Translations under genes and position numbers: made by a program | The notes under the pieces: generated by a model | Seen by the model: only the letters and a program-made list of their open reading frames with translations | Database searches by the model: none | Told to the model about the DNA's origin: nothing | Source of the DNA: Microcystis aeruginosa W13-11 | GTDB lineage: Bacteria; Cyanobacteriota; Cyanobacteriia; Cyanobacteriales; Microcystaceae | Direction of reading: 5' to 3' | Length of the DNA: 23,004 nt | Assembly: GCA_009995705.1 (NCBI GenBank) | Contig: JAADBR010000054.1 | Span: 1 to 23,004, forward strand | Shown here: piece after piece, positions 15,834 through 23,004 of the stretch | Numbering within the stretch: the stretch's first letter is position 1 | Layout: each line of letters begins with the position of its first letter

Positions 15834-16664
15834 ATGGCAACTAGCGTCAGCAGAAAAAGTAACGGTGGTTTCAATTTTAGTAAATTCTGGAAAAAGCATT
15901 CTGGGGATATCCTTCCTCCGATTGTGGGTATTTTATTTTTCCTGATTTTATGGCAGTTAATGTCTATGGTGGGATTGATTAAATTACCGCCGCCATCGGA
16001 CATTATTACTAATGAGCGTACCCGCACCTATTTAATGTATCCTTTCTTTGACCGTGGAGGTATTGATAAGGGACTATTCTGGCAAACTCTCGAAAGTCTA
16101 AAACGGGTATTAATCGGTTATTCTTTTGCCGCAGTGGTGGGTATTGGCGTGGGGATTATGGTCGGTTTAAATCCTTTCTTAAATAAGGCACTCGATCCCC
16201 TTTTCCAATTCCTCCGCACAGTTCCGCCTCTCGCTTGGGTTCCCCTATCTTTGGCCGCTTTACAACAAAACCAACCCGCTGCCTTATTCGTTATTTTTAT
16301 CACCGCAGTTTGGCCAATTTTGATTAATACCACCGTCGGTGTTCAACAAATTCCCCAAGACTATATCAACGTTAAACAAGTGTTGCAATTGTCTAACCAA
16401 AAATTCTTCTTCAAGATATTAATTCCCTCGGCACTTCCCTACATCTTCACCGGTTTGAGAATTGCGATCGGTTTAGCTTGGTTAGCGATTATTGCTGCTG
16501 AAATTGTTATGTCTGGTATCGTCGGTATCGGTTTCTTTATCTGGGATGCCTACCAAAATAACTACATCAGCGATATTATTCTCGCGCTATTTTATATCGG
16601 TGGGGTGGGTTTATTACTCGATCGCTTTATGGCTTGGTTACAAAATCAAATCGTTCGTCAATAG
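15834..16664 (+). CDS. cmpB: CmpB, bicarbonate ABC transporter permease
   Basis: A 276-residue inner-membrane permease; two copies probably form the channel. The first membrane segment is at about 28-48 (PPIVGILFFLILWQL) and others follow from about 92. The cytoplasmic coupling loop is the EAA-type motif VLQLSNQKFFFKILIPSALPYIFTGLRI, where it meets the ATPases. Close in length and sequence to cyanobacterial CmpB/NrtB proteins. The frame is open upstream to an ATG at 15777 and further into cmpA. I chose ATG 15834 because AAAGGA stands about 10 bases before it and MATSVSRK is a normal N-terminus. Confidence 0.9.
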   Translation: MATSVSRKSNGGFNFSKFWKKHSGDILPPIVGILFFLILWQLMSMVGLIKLPPPSDIITNERTRTYLMYPFFDRGGIDKGLFWQTLESLKRVLIGYSFAAVVGIGVGIMVGLNPFLNKALDPLFQFLRTVPPLAWVPLSLAALQQNQPAALFVIFITAVWPILINTTVGVQQIPQDYINVKQVLQLSNQKFFFKILIPSALPYIFTGLRIAIGLAWLAIIAAEIVMSGIVGIGFFIWDAYQNNYISDIILALFYIGGVGLLLDRFMAWLQNQIVRQ

Positions 16665-16671
16665 GGGATCG

Positions 16672-16690
16672 ATGGGGAAATTTTCCCCAT
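16672..16690 (+). promoter_or_regulatory. Hairpin between cmpB and cmpC
   Basis: ATGGGGAAA and TTTCCCCAT are perfectly inverted around one T, starting 8 bases after the cmpB stop. No long T-run follows, so it is more likely an RNA-stability or partial attenuation element than a full terminator. Confidence 0.45.
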
Positions 16691-16733
16691 TTTCAAATAA
16701 CTGAAACTTGAACCAATTTAAGGAGAAAAAACT

Positions 16734-18752
16734 ATGAGTTTGTTTGTCGCTGTCGATAAAATTGATAAGGTCTTCCCCCTCAGTGGTGGCGGTGAATATG
16801 TGGCCTTAAAAGGGATTGATTTACAGATCGAAAAAGGGGAATTTATCTCCCTCATCGGTCACTCCGGTTGCGGAAAATCCACCCTCTTAAACATGATCGC
16901 CGGTTTAGACTTGCCCACGGAAGGAGTGGTGACTTTGCAAGGTCAAAGCATTAAAAAACCGGGACCCGATCGCATGGTAGTCTTCCAAAACTATTCCCTT
17001 TTGCCCTGGTTAACCGTCAAAGAAAATATCACTCTGGCCGTCGATCAAGTTCTCGCCCAACTATCAGAAGATGAAAGAAAAGCCGAAGTCGAAAAATATA
17101 TCGATCTGGTCAATCTTCGTCATGCAGTGGATAAACGTCCCAACGAATTATCGGGGGGGATGAAACAACGGGTAGCGATCGCTCGCGCCTTGGCTATCCG
17201 TCCGAAAGTCCTGCTTTTAGACGAACCCTTTGGGGCGTTAGATGCCCTGACTAGAGGTAATCTACAGGAACAGTTAATGCAGCTGTGCGAAGAATACGAA
17301 ATGACCTCGGTAATGGTGACGCACGATGTGGATGAAGCGGTGTTATTATCCGATCGCATCGTCATGCTCACCAACGGTCCTGGCTCAAAAATTGGCGGTA
17401 TTTTGGAAGTAGATATCCCCCGTCCTCGCAAACGCATGGAAGTGGTAGAACACCCCAGTTACTACAGTCTCCGGAGTGAAATTATCTATTTCCTCAACCA
17501 ACAAAAACGGATCAAAAAACTACGCGCTCGCAAGGTCGAAGTTATTGCCCGTCACGGTTTAGAAAAAGTCAATCTAGAAATCGGTTTTGTTCCCCTCACC
17601 GCTTGCGCTCCCCTTGCGGTGGCCAAAGAAAAGGGATTCTTCACTAAACATGGTCTAGATGAGGTGAATTTAGTCCGGGAAACCAGTTGGCGAGGCATTG
17701 TGGACGGGATCGCGGGGGGATTCCTCGATGGGGCGCAAATGCCCTCAGGAATGGCCACCTGGTTAACCGTCGGTGGTTATCAGGAGCAACCTTTGCCGAT
17801 TGTCAGCGCCCTGACTATGACTCGTAACGGTAACGGTGTCACCCTCGCTAAACGCTTCTATGAAGAGGGAGTGATTGACGGTAACGCTTTAAAACAGATG
17901 CTATTGGAATCGAAGGAGCAGCGACATATTTTCGGCATTGTTCACCCTTCCTCCATGCACAATTTGCTCCTGCGTTACTGGTTAGCAGCAGCGGGAATTG
18001 ACCCGGATCAAGACGTTCACCTCGAAACTATTCCCCCAGCCCAAATGGTAGCCGACCTGAAAACCGGTAGTATTGACGGTTACTGTGTCGGTGAACCCTG
18101 GAATCTCAGGGCTGCCATGGAGGGTATCGGTTACACCGTTGCTACCGACTTAGAAATTTGGCAGGGCCACCCAGGTAAGGCCCTGGGAGTCCGGGAAGAT
18201 TGGGCCAATAAATACCCTAATACCCACGTCGCTTTAGTTAAAGCACTGCTGGAAGGTTGTCGCTACTGTGCCGGGGAAGGGAATCAGGAAGAAATTCGTC
18301 GAATCCTCGCCAGTCGTCAGTATCTTAGTACCAATATTGATTATATCCAACTGGGTGATCCCAACTCCTACGCGTGCAGTCTCGATCGACCGATGAAAGA
18401 ATATGCACACCATCTGTTCTATGGAGATGGTGTAAATCGTCCCAGTCGCACCGAACACCTCTGGATGATGACCCAAATGGCACGCTGGGGCCACATTCCT
18501 TTCCCCCGTAACTGGGTAGAAATTCTCGAACGCGTCTGTCGGGTGGGTGTCTTTAGTACCGCGGCCCGGGAATTGGGTCTAGGGGATATTAAATATCGTC
18601 GCACACCGATCCTTTTATTCGATGGTATCGAGTTTGATGCCGAAGATCCGATCGGTTATCTCAATAGTTTAGAGATCAAACAAAACGTCACCATGGCCGA
18701 AGTAGCTATTGATGCTCGTCCTAGTGCCAGCGAATCTCGCAAAATTGCCTAA
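16734..18752 (+). CDS. cmpC: CmpC, ATPase fused to a CmpA-like sensor domain
   Basis: A 672-residue fusion. Residues about 1-260 form an ABC ATPase: Walker A GHSGCGKST (42-50), signature LSGGMKQR (139-146), Walker B LLLDEPFGALD with Asp163-Glu164, and the switch His in VMVTHDVDEA. After a linker, residues about 280-660 are a substrate-binding-protein-like domain homologous to CmpA (LEIGFVPLTACAPLAVAKEKGFF at its start); in the NrtC/CmpC family this domain is thought to regulate transport. At the ligand position this domain has HPGK (Lys482), the NrtA-type residue, whereas CmpA has HPEE. AAGGAG stands before ATG 16734. Pairs with CmpD as the two ATP-hydrolysing subunits. Confidence 0.93.
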   Translation: MSLFVAVDKIDKVFPLSGGGEYVALKGIDLQIEKGEFISLIGHSGCGKSTLLNMIAGLDLPTEGVVTLQGQSIKKPGPDRMVVFQNYSLLPWLTVKENITLAVDQVLAQLSEDERKAEVEKYIDLVNLRHAVDKRPNELSGGMKQRVAIARALAIRPKVLLLDEPFGALDALTRGNLQEQLMQLCEEYEMTSVMVTHDVDEAVLLSDRIVMLTNGPGSKIGGILEVDIPRPRKRMEVVEHPSYYSLRSEIIYFLNQQKRIKKLRARKVEVIARHGLEKVNLEIGFVPLTACAPLAVAKEKGFFTKHGLDEVNLVRETSWRGIVDGIAGGFLDGAQMPSGMATWLTVGGYQEQPLPIVSALTMTRNGNGVTLAKRFYEEGVIDGNALKQMLLESKEQRHIFGIVHPSSMHNLLLRYWLAAAGIDPDQDVHLETIPPAQMVADLKTGSIDGYCVGEPWNLRAAMEGIGYTVATDLEIWQGHPGKALGVREDWANKYPNTHVALVKALLEGCRYCAGEGNQEEIRRILASRQYLSTNIDYIQLGDPNSYACSLDRPMKEYAHHLFYGDGVNRPSRTEHLWMMTQMARWGHIPFPRNWVEILERVCRVGVFSTAARELGLGDIKYRRTPILLFDGIEFDAEDPIGYLNSLEIKQNVTMAEVAIDARPSASESRKIA

Positions 18753-18763
18753 AAATCGACCAA

Positions 18764-18790
18764 GGGGATAATTATTAGCCAATTATCTCC
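18764..18790 (+). promoter_or_regulatory. Hairpin between cmpC and cmpD
   Basis: GGGGATAATT (18764-18773) pairs with AATTATCTCC (18781-18790) with one G-T wobble and a 7-base loop, 11 bases after the cmpC stop. It has no T-run. Together with the cmpB-cmpC hairpin it may set relative mRNA levels along the operon. Confidence 0.45.
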
Positions 18791-18831
18791 GGTCATTGCC
18801 CCTATTAACTAATTTCCCCCAAAGACTAATC

Positions 18832-19671
18832 ATGTACACCACCACCGACACAGTTAACCGAGCAACCCAGGCCCCCAGTAAAGAAGCTTTTGTCACCATT
18901 GAAGGAGTTTCTAAGGTTTATCCCACGGCTAGAGGCCCCTACACTGTCCTTAAGGATGTTAATCTCAGGATCAATGAAGGTGAATTTATCTGTGTGATCG
19001 GTCACTCCGGTTGCGGTAAATCGACCCTATTAAATATGGTGTCGGGTTTTTCTTCTCCCACCGATGGCATCGTTAAAGTTAACGGTAAGAAAATTACTAA
19101 ACCCGGGCCCGATCGCATGGTAGTGTTTCAAAACTATGCTTTGTTGCCTTGGTTAAGCGTTTTTGAAAATGTCTATCTTGCGGTAGATGCGGTGTCTCCC
19201 AATGCGACCGAGGCACAAAAACGCTCGATCGTGCGGGAACATTTAGCTATGGTGGGTTTAACCGAAGCTATGGATAAAACCCCTCCCCAAATCTCCGGGG
19301 GGATGAAACAACGGGTTTCGATCGCTCGCGCTCTTTCTATCCGTCCGGAAGTGTTGATTCTCGATGAACCTTTCGGTGCCTTGGACGCGATTACTAAAGA
19401 GGAATTACAGGAAGAATTACTGAAAATCTGGCAAGATAAACGCTGTACGGTGTTGATGATTACCCATGATATCGATGAGGCTCTTTTCCTCGCTGATAAG
19501 CTGGTGATGATGACCAATGGACCAGAAGCGAAAATCGGCGAAGTGATGAATATTCATTTCCCCCGTCCCCGCGATCGGGAGAGAATTATGGAGGATCCGG
19601 AATATTATCGTCTGCGTAACTATGCCCTCGACTTCCTCTATAATCGTTTCGCTCACGATGATGTCAGCTAG
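18832..19671 (+). CDS. cmpD: CmpD, bicarbonate ABC transporter ATPase
   Basis: From ATG 18832 the protein is 279 residues, the usual length for CmpD/NrtD. Walker A is GHSGCGKST (57-65), the signature is ISGGMKQR (154-161), Walker B is LILDEPFGALD (Asp178-Glu179) and the switch His is in LMITHDIDEA. It lacks the C-terminal sensor domain of CmpC and should form the ATPase heterodimer with it. An in-frame TTG at 18796 would add 12 residues; the ATG is preferred by family length. Neither start has a good ribosome site. Confidence 0.92.
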   Translation: MYTTTDTVNRATQAPSKEAFVTIEGVSKVYPTARGPYTVLKDVNLRINEGEFICVIGHSGCGKSTLLNMVSGFSSPTDGIVKVNGKKITKPGPDRMVVFQNYALLPWLSVFENVYLAVDAVSPNATEAQKRSIVREHLAMVGLTEAMDKTPPQISGGMKQRVSIARALSIRPEVLILDEPFGALDAITKEELQEELLKIWQDKRCTVLMITHDIDEALFLADKLVMMTNGPEAKIGEVMNIHFPRPRDRERIMEDPEYYRLRNYALDFLYNRFAHDDVS

Positions 19672-19695
19672 ATGCGAGCATTTGTATTAGTTTTT

Positions 19696-19736
19696 GGTGC
19701 GGTTGACTTAATAGCGATCGCACCTAGATTTTTTTT
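19696..19736 (+). terminator. Terminator-like structure after cmpD
   Basis: GGTGCG (19696-19701) pairs with CGCACC (19719-19724), and a run of eight T follows four bases later. The 3' arm overlaps a HIP1 octamer at 19714-19721. A second, weaker stem CCTAGA/TCTAGG encloses the T-run. It would end the cmpABCD transcript about 25-60 bases after the cmpD stop. The 17-base loop makes it only moderately convincing. Confidence 0.5.
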
Positions 19737-19767
19737 CTAGGGAAGCCTTTTTCAAGTAAAATCATTC

Positions 19768-19899
19768 CTAAGTAGGTAAGTGGGTGGGTGGAATGAAATA
19801 TAAGATGAACGTAGGTTGGGTTGAAGCATGAAACCCAACGACCGCATGGTTTACGCTACCGCTAACCTATCCTACAAATAATTGTGCCTCCCTACTTAG
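19768..19899. repeat. 132-bp inverted-repeat element containing a GTTGGGTT hairpin
   Basis: The left end CTAAGTAGG (19768-19776) is exactly inverted as CCTACTTAG (19891-19899). Inside, GTTGGGTT (19815-19822) pairs with AACCCAAC (19832-19839), and GTAGGTT at 19811 is echoed by AACCTATCCTAC at 19864-19875, so one small palindromic repeat may be nested in another. Non-coding. Confidence 0.5.
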
Positions 19900-19920
19900 A
19901 TGTTAAAAATTGTCAGACAT

Positions 19921-19937
19921 CCCCCTTATCAAGGGGG
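19921..19937. repeat. CCCCCTT/AAGGGGG hairpin with repeated GGGGGGATC
   Basis: CCCCCTT-ATC-AAGGGGG forms a 7-bp stem and is followed by a second AAGGGGGGATC copy. It is related to the repeat near 11213-11240. Confidence 0.55.
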
Positions 19938-20026
19938 GATCAAGGGGGGATCAGCTTACTTGTTAACTAAATAGAACAATTAGCAGTCAAATACAATAAT
20001 AATTTTTACTTTTTACTTAATTGATC

Positions 20027-20500
20027 ATGCTCAAACAGATACGGAAACTACTTATCAATTTTGGTCAACAATGGCGCGATGAAAATTTCATGAGGTCGAT
20101 TCATGTCGTTGAAAACTTAGTTTCTAAGGTTTTATCCGTAGCCTTAATTGTTGTTATTATTGTTTCTCTTTATGATCTAGTAGTTATTCTAATCAGAGAT
20201 TTATTTACTACAGAACCCATCGGTTTTTTCGGCAAAACTTTAATTGAAATTTTCGGTTTATTTCTCAATATTTTAATTGCCTTAGAGTTATTAGAAAACA
20301 TCACTGCTTACCTAAGAAAACACATTGTACAGGTTGAATTAGTCGTAGTTACGGCTTTAATTGCCATCTCTCGAAAAATTATTATTTTTGATCCCAAGAA
20401 ATACAGTAAAGATGATTTAATTGCCCTCACCGTCGGAACCTTAGCTTTAGCGGCAAGTTATTGGTTAATCAGAAAAGTTAATCGCGACAATCGTTCTTGA
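20027..20500 (+). CDS. PsiE-like membrane protein (phosphate-starvation-inducible family)
   Basis: A 157-residue protein with four hydrophobic segments (about 34-58, 66-92, 96-120 and 130-150), matching the PsiE family layout: an N-terminal charged stretch, VENLVSKVLSVALIVVIIVSLYDLV, then LIEIFGLFLNILIALELLENITAYL. The central ELLENI and KHIVQVELVVVTALIAISRK blocks are characteristic. The molecular role of PsiE is unknown; in E. coli it is induced by phosphate starvation. A TTG at 20021 would add two residues; ATG 20027 is chosen. A strong hairpin follows nine bases after the stop. Confidence 0.85.
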   Translation: MLKQIRKLLINFGQQWRDENFMRSIHVVENLVSKVLSVALIVVIIVSLYDLVVILIRDLFTTEPIGFFGKTLIEIFGLFLNILIALELLENITAYLRKHIVQVELVVVTALIAISRKIIIFDPKKYSKDDLIALTVGTLALAASYWLIRKVNRDNRS

Positions 20501-20509
20501 ATTAAGGGA

Positions 20510-20538
20510 AAGGGATAGATTAAAAAAATCTATCCCTT
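20510..20538 (+). terminator. Perfect 12-bp hairpin after the psiE-like gene
   Basis: AAGGGATAGATT and AATCTATCCCTT are exactly inverted around five A. It begins nine bases after the stop codon. Only a mixed A/T stretch follows, so termination may be partial. Confidence 0.6.
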
Positions 20539-20646
20539 CTAAATATTTAGGGTTTGCCGAATAAATCTAAAAACATTGTTTGATAATACTTTTAGACCTT
20601 GACAATTAGGTAATTGACCCCCTAAAAATGAGTAAAACCCTACACC

Positions 20647-21159
20647 TTATTGAACTCTGGAAATATTACCCGCTTTAATCCAACCTTCGCGACCATCGGA
20701 CAGACGCACGCGATGCCATTGGCCATCGCTGCTGGTTCCCACCACACTGACTTTAGTATTATAATCCAGACCGCCGAGACGAGTAGATTCACTGGTAGGT
20801 TCCGAGCGCAGACTTAAACCGCTTTGCCATGTCACCCGCGCTTGATAACCGGACGATGTGGTTTCTTTTTTTGTTTCTTCGGGACTGGGTTTCGGGGCAG
20901 CTTTTGGCGCTGGTGCAGCTGTAGGAGACTCTTTCACCTCAGCTTGGGGTTGTTCTTGGACAGGAGTAGTGGGGATGGGTTTAGCAGCTTTTTCCTCCTT
21001 AGTTTCCTCTTTTTTCTCCTCGGTAAAGACGGGTTTAGGAGGATTAGAATTCATACCGGAGAGAAGCATATAGGCGACAGCAGTGGCCCCACCGACTAAA
21101 ATTGCCACTCCCAGGACAAAACCGACCATAAATTGTAATAAACCAGATAAACGCTTCAT
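20647..21159 (-). CDS. Membrane-anchored SH3b-domain protein
   Basis: A 170-residue protein. A single hydrophobic segment (about 10-34) anchors it. A low-complexity linker rich in Pro, Ala, Lys and Glu (about 38-100) leads to a C-terminal bacterial SH3 domain (about 105-168, with LSLRSEPTSESTRLGGL, VVGTSSDGQWHRVRL and EGWIKAGNI). Bacterial SH3 domains often bind peptidoglycan or peptides, so an outward-facing cell-wall or envelope role is likely but unproven. It starts 12 bases after the stop of ycf46 on the same strand, so the two are probably co-transcribed. Confidence 0.9.
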   Translation of the reverse strand: MKRLSGLLQFMVGFVLGVAILVGGATAVAYMLLSGMNSNPPKPVFTEEKKEETKEEKAAKPIPTTPVQEQPQAEVKESPTAAPAPKAAPKPSPEETKKETTSSGYQARVTWQSGLSLRSEPTSESTRLGGLDYNTKVSVVGTSSDGQWHRVRLSDGREGWIKAGNISRVQ

Positions 21160-21171
21160 ATTGGTGCTAAA

Positions 21172-22677
21172 TTAACTGTTAGGATTAACATTAAAACGAT
21201 CATCGCGAGAGGCTAAACGAGCTTTACCAGACTTGGCCCAATCCTGTAGAAACTGGATCTGTTCTTGGGCAGTGCGGGCCAGGGGTATAATCTGACTAGC
21301 GGCCTCAAGCACATCATCGGTGCTAAAGTCGCGATTTTGACTAAACCCGATGTGCATCGCTTCCACGATGGTTTGTTCGATTTCTGCCCCCGAAAAATCA
21401 GGAGTTTCGTAGGCTAGTCGCTTTATATCATAACTTTTTAGATTATGGGGCCGGACTTTCCCCAGATGAACGCTAAAAATCTCCTCGCGGGACTTTTGGC
21501 TAGGTAGTCCGACAAAAAATATCTCATCGAAGCGTCCTTTTCGCAACATTTCCGGGGGCAAAGATTGGATGTTATTAGCCGTAGCGACGACAAAAACCGG
21601 CGATTGTTTCTCCGCTAACCAAGTGATAAAAGTCCCGAAAACCCGTCCAGTGGTTCCTCCGTCGCCTTTCCCATCCACTCCGGCGAAAGCTTTATCGATT
21701 TCGTCTATCCACAGCACACAGGGAGCTAAAGCTTCAGCGAGATTAATCATCTGACGGGTGCGTGATTCCGATTCTCCCACCAATCCGCCAAATAAACGCC
21801 CCACGTCTAGACGTAGTAGCGGCAAGTGCCAATGATGGGAAATAGCTTTCGCTGTCAGGGATTTACCCGTCCCCTGAATTCCCACCAATAGTAAGCCCCG
21901 GGGATTGGGTAAACCGTAGGCGCGGGCGCGTTCACTAAAAGCACCACCGCGACGAATCAGCCAGTCTTTGAGATTATCTAGGCCGCCGATGTCAGAAATC
22001 TGCTCTGTGCCGGGATAAAAGTCTAATATCTGGGTTTGACGAATCGATTGGCGTTTTTCTGCCAAAATTAACTCCACGTCCTCTGGCTCAATTTTGCCGT
22101 GACTGGCTAAACATTTGGCTAAAACCCGACGAATTCTCTCTAGGGATAATCCTTGGGCAGAAAGCACTAATTCATCCAGGAGTGGTTCTTTGACGGGTTG
22201 TCCGGTGGCAGCGATTAATCGCTGAATTTCCTGTTTAATTTCTTCGCCACTGGGGAGGGGAAAATCGACGACGGTGATTACTTCGGTGAGATCCGAGGGG
22301 ATAGACAGTTCGGGAGCGACGATGATTAGGTTTTTAGGCTGAGATTTCAGGGAACGGGCAAGATTACGCAATTTTCTGGCGATGGAAATATCTTCGAGAA
22401 AGCGCTGGAAATCGCGTAAGATTATGATGGCGGCGATGTTAGTCGGCAGCTTTTCGACGAATTCAAGAGCTTGCAGGGGATTACGCCGAGCAAAGTTCTC
22501 ATTATTGGGATTATCTTGATAACCATCCACAAAATCCCAGACATAGACAGCACGGTTATTGCTCTGTTTGGCAATATCGGCGATCGCTTTTTCGAGACGT
22601 TCTTCTTCTAAGGTGGTAACATAGATGAGAGGATAACGGGCTCGCAGCAGTAATTGAAATTCTTCACCAAAGCTCAT
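21172..22677 (-). CDS. ycf46: Ycf46-type AAA+ ATPase
   Basis: A 501-residue protein matching the cyanobacterial and algal-plastid Ycf46 family from its first residues (MSFGEEFQLLLRARYPLIYV). Residues about 1-220 are the family's own N-terminal domain. The AAA+ core follows: Walker A GIQGTGKS (266-273), Walker B CVLWIDEID (320-328, Asp325-Glu326), sensor-1 Asn in VVATANNI (about 363-370) and arginine-finger region RKGRFDE (379-385). The C-terminal lid is at about 400-480. All ATPase residues are intact. A Synechocystis homologue has been linked, from memory, to CO2 utilisation, which is notable so near cmpABCD. First gene of a pair with the SH3b protein. Start is ATG 22677; HIP1 lies inside at 22580-22587. 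Confidence 0.93.
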   Translation of the reverse strand: MSFGEEFQLLLRARYPLIYVTTLEEERLEKAIADIAKQSNNRAVYVWDFVDGYQDNPNNENFARRNPLQALEFVEKLPTNIAAIIILRDFQRFLEDISIARKLRNLARSLKSQPKNLIIVAPELSIPSDLTEVITVVDFPLPSGEEIKQEIQRLIAATGQPVKEPLLDELVLSAQGLSLERIRRVLAKCLASHGKIEPEDVELILAEKRQSIRQTQILDFYPGTEQISDIGGLDNLKDWLIRRGGAFSERARAYGLPNPRGLLLVGIQGTGKSLTAKAISHHWHLPLLRLDVGRLFGGLVGESESRTRQMINLAEALAPCVLWIDEIDKAFAGVDGKGDGGTTGRVFGTFITWLAEKQSPVFVVATANNIQSLPPEMLRKGRFDEIFFVGLPSQKSREEIFSVHLGKVRPHNLKSYDIKRLAYETPDFSGAEIEQTIVEAMHIGFSQNRDFSTDDVLEAASQIIPLARTAQEQIQFLQDWAKSGKARLASRDDRFNVNPNS

Positions 22678-22900
22678 AGCTATTCGCCTATAATTGTCGC
22701 TATTTATGTCATCATCAGAAAATATAGCAGTTAGCCGTCAGTCAAATAAGGATGGCAGGTAAGCCGCACACTACATTTTAAGATAAGCTATAGCGGTATT
22801 CGCTTGAGTGAGATACAGACAAAGTCTTGCCTAGACTGACTTATAGCTTGTTGCAGTATACCTCATTCGACTGCATACCGCTATAGTGTAGCAGTTGAGC
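22678..22900. other. Intergenic region upstream of ycf46 with a MITE
   Basis: The first 110 bases should hold the minus-strand ycf46 promoter; AT-rich stretches near 22689-22730 are candidates but no clear -35/-10 pair is seen. MITE copy 2 fills 22789-22885. Confidence 0.45.
22789..22885. mobile_element. 97-bp MITE, copy 2
   Basis: Identical at every base, and in the same orientation, to the copy at 12628-12724, with the same TATAGCGGTAT/ATACCGCTATA ends. The flanking sequences differ, so the repeat unit is exactly this 97 bp. Its right end is 15 bases before a possible start codon. Confidence 0.85.
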
Positions 22901-23004
22901 ATGGCATCCGGTTTTGGTCTCCTAGTTTTAAACCCCAAGCAAGAGCGAGAGGCAAAGGTTTTAAGAAACAGTGTCTTGAAACATTTTCAGCATCTAGAAG
23001 ACCC
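22901..23004 (+). CDS. Possible partial CDS running out of the window
   Basis: An ATG at 22901 opens a frame (MASGFGLLVLNPKQEREAKV...) that stays open for 34 codons to the edge. I do not recognise the family. The upstream MITE ends 15 bases before the ATG and the ribosome site is weak. Another plus frame and one minus frame are also open over this short stretch, so the call is tentative. Confidence 0.35.
   Translation, partial: MASGFGLLVLNPKQEREAKVLRNSVLKHFQHLED

Larger units (their letters stand above)
19672..20026. other. Intergenic region between cmpD and psiE
   Basis: I see no gene in these 355 bases. They contain a terminator-like stem after cmpD (19696-19736), an inverted-repeat element (19768-19899) and a CCCCCTT/AAGGGGG hairpin (19921-19937), each listed separately. 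Downstream, TACAAT near 19991-19996 could be a -10 for psiE, but no -35 is clear. Confidence 0.5.

Noticed and set aside
14363..19671. Calling the operon nrtABCD (nitrate/nitrite transporter)
   Set aside because: CmpA-type residues at the ligand site ([13 protein letters not shown]) and no nitrate-assimilation genes or NtcA box nearby.
20824..21099. Plus-strand frames opposite the SH3b gene
   Set aside because: Their Phe/Ser/Cys-rich composition is the antisense shadow of the Pro/Lys/Glu-rich linker.

Overview
The window looks like a cyanobacterial chromosome, most probably Microcystis or a close relative. Evidence: at least nine GCGATCGC (HIP1) octamers in 23 kb, a cyanobacterial-type cmp bicarbonate transporter, a Ycf46-type ATPase, a MASE1 histidine kinase, a Uma2-family protein, a xisH remnant, and many short palindromic or MITE-like elements between genes. 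The genus is inference; no rRNA or tRNA is present. There is no CRISPR array, phage block or complete insertion sequence.

Layout. 1-804 is the 5' part of cbiD (cobalamin synthesis, minus strand). 1165-3402 (minus) and 3679-4311 (plus) are a divergent histidine kinase and NarL-type response regulator, separated by repeats. Then come a Uma2-family protein, a pentapeptide-repeat membrane protein (minus), a ferritin-like di-iron protein (minus), a two-gene unit with a class II aldolase-like protein, and a small membrane protein. A degraded IS200/IS605-type end lies directly before argH. A Nudix hydrolase follows, then an orphan type I restriction specificity gene (hsdS), a xisH fragment broken by a frameshift and a 97-bp MITE, and a J-domain-like protein (minus).

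The core of the window is 14363-19671, a four-gene ABC transporter operon. Its binding protein has the CmpA-type ligand loop (HPEE) and the GGQWQMPMP motif, so I call it cmpABCD, the high-affinity bicarbonate transporter BCT1, and not the paralogous nitrate transporter nrtABCD. CmpA binds substrate outside the membrane, CmpB forms the channel, and CmpC (ATPase fused to a CmpA-like domain) and CmpD drive transport. Both gaps around cmpC carry hairpins, and a terminator-like structure follows cmpD.

The right end holds a psiE-like gene (plus), then a minus-strand pair 12 nt apart: ycf46, transcribed first, and an SH3b membrane-anchored protein. A second, identical copy of the 97-bp MITE sits at 22789-22885, just before an open reading frame that leaves the window. 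No clearly new multi-gene system is visible. The most unusual items are the identical MITE pair, the structured IS remnant fused to the argH 5' region, the NrtA-like lysine in the CmpC sensor domain, and the orphan, possibly mosaic hsdS.
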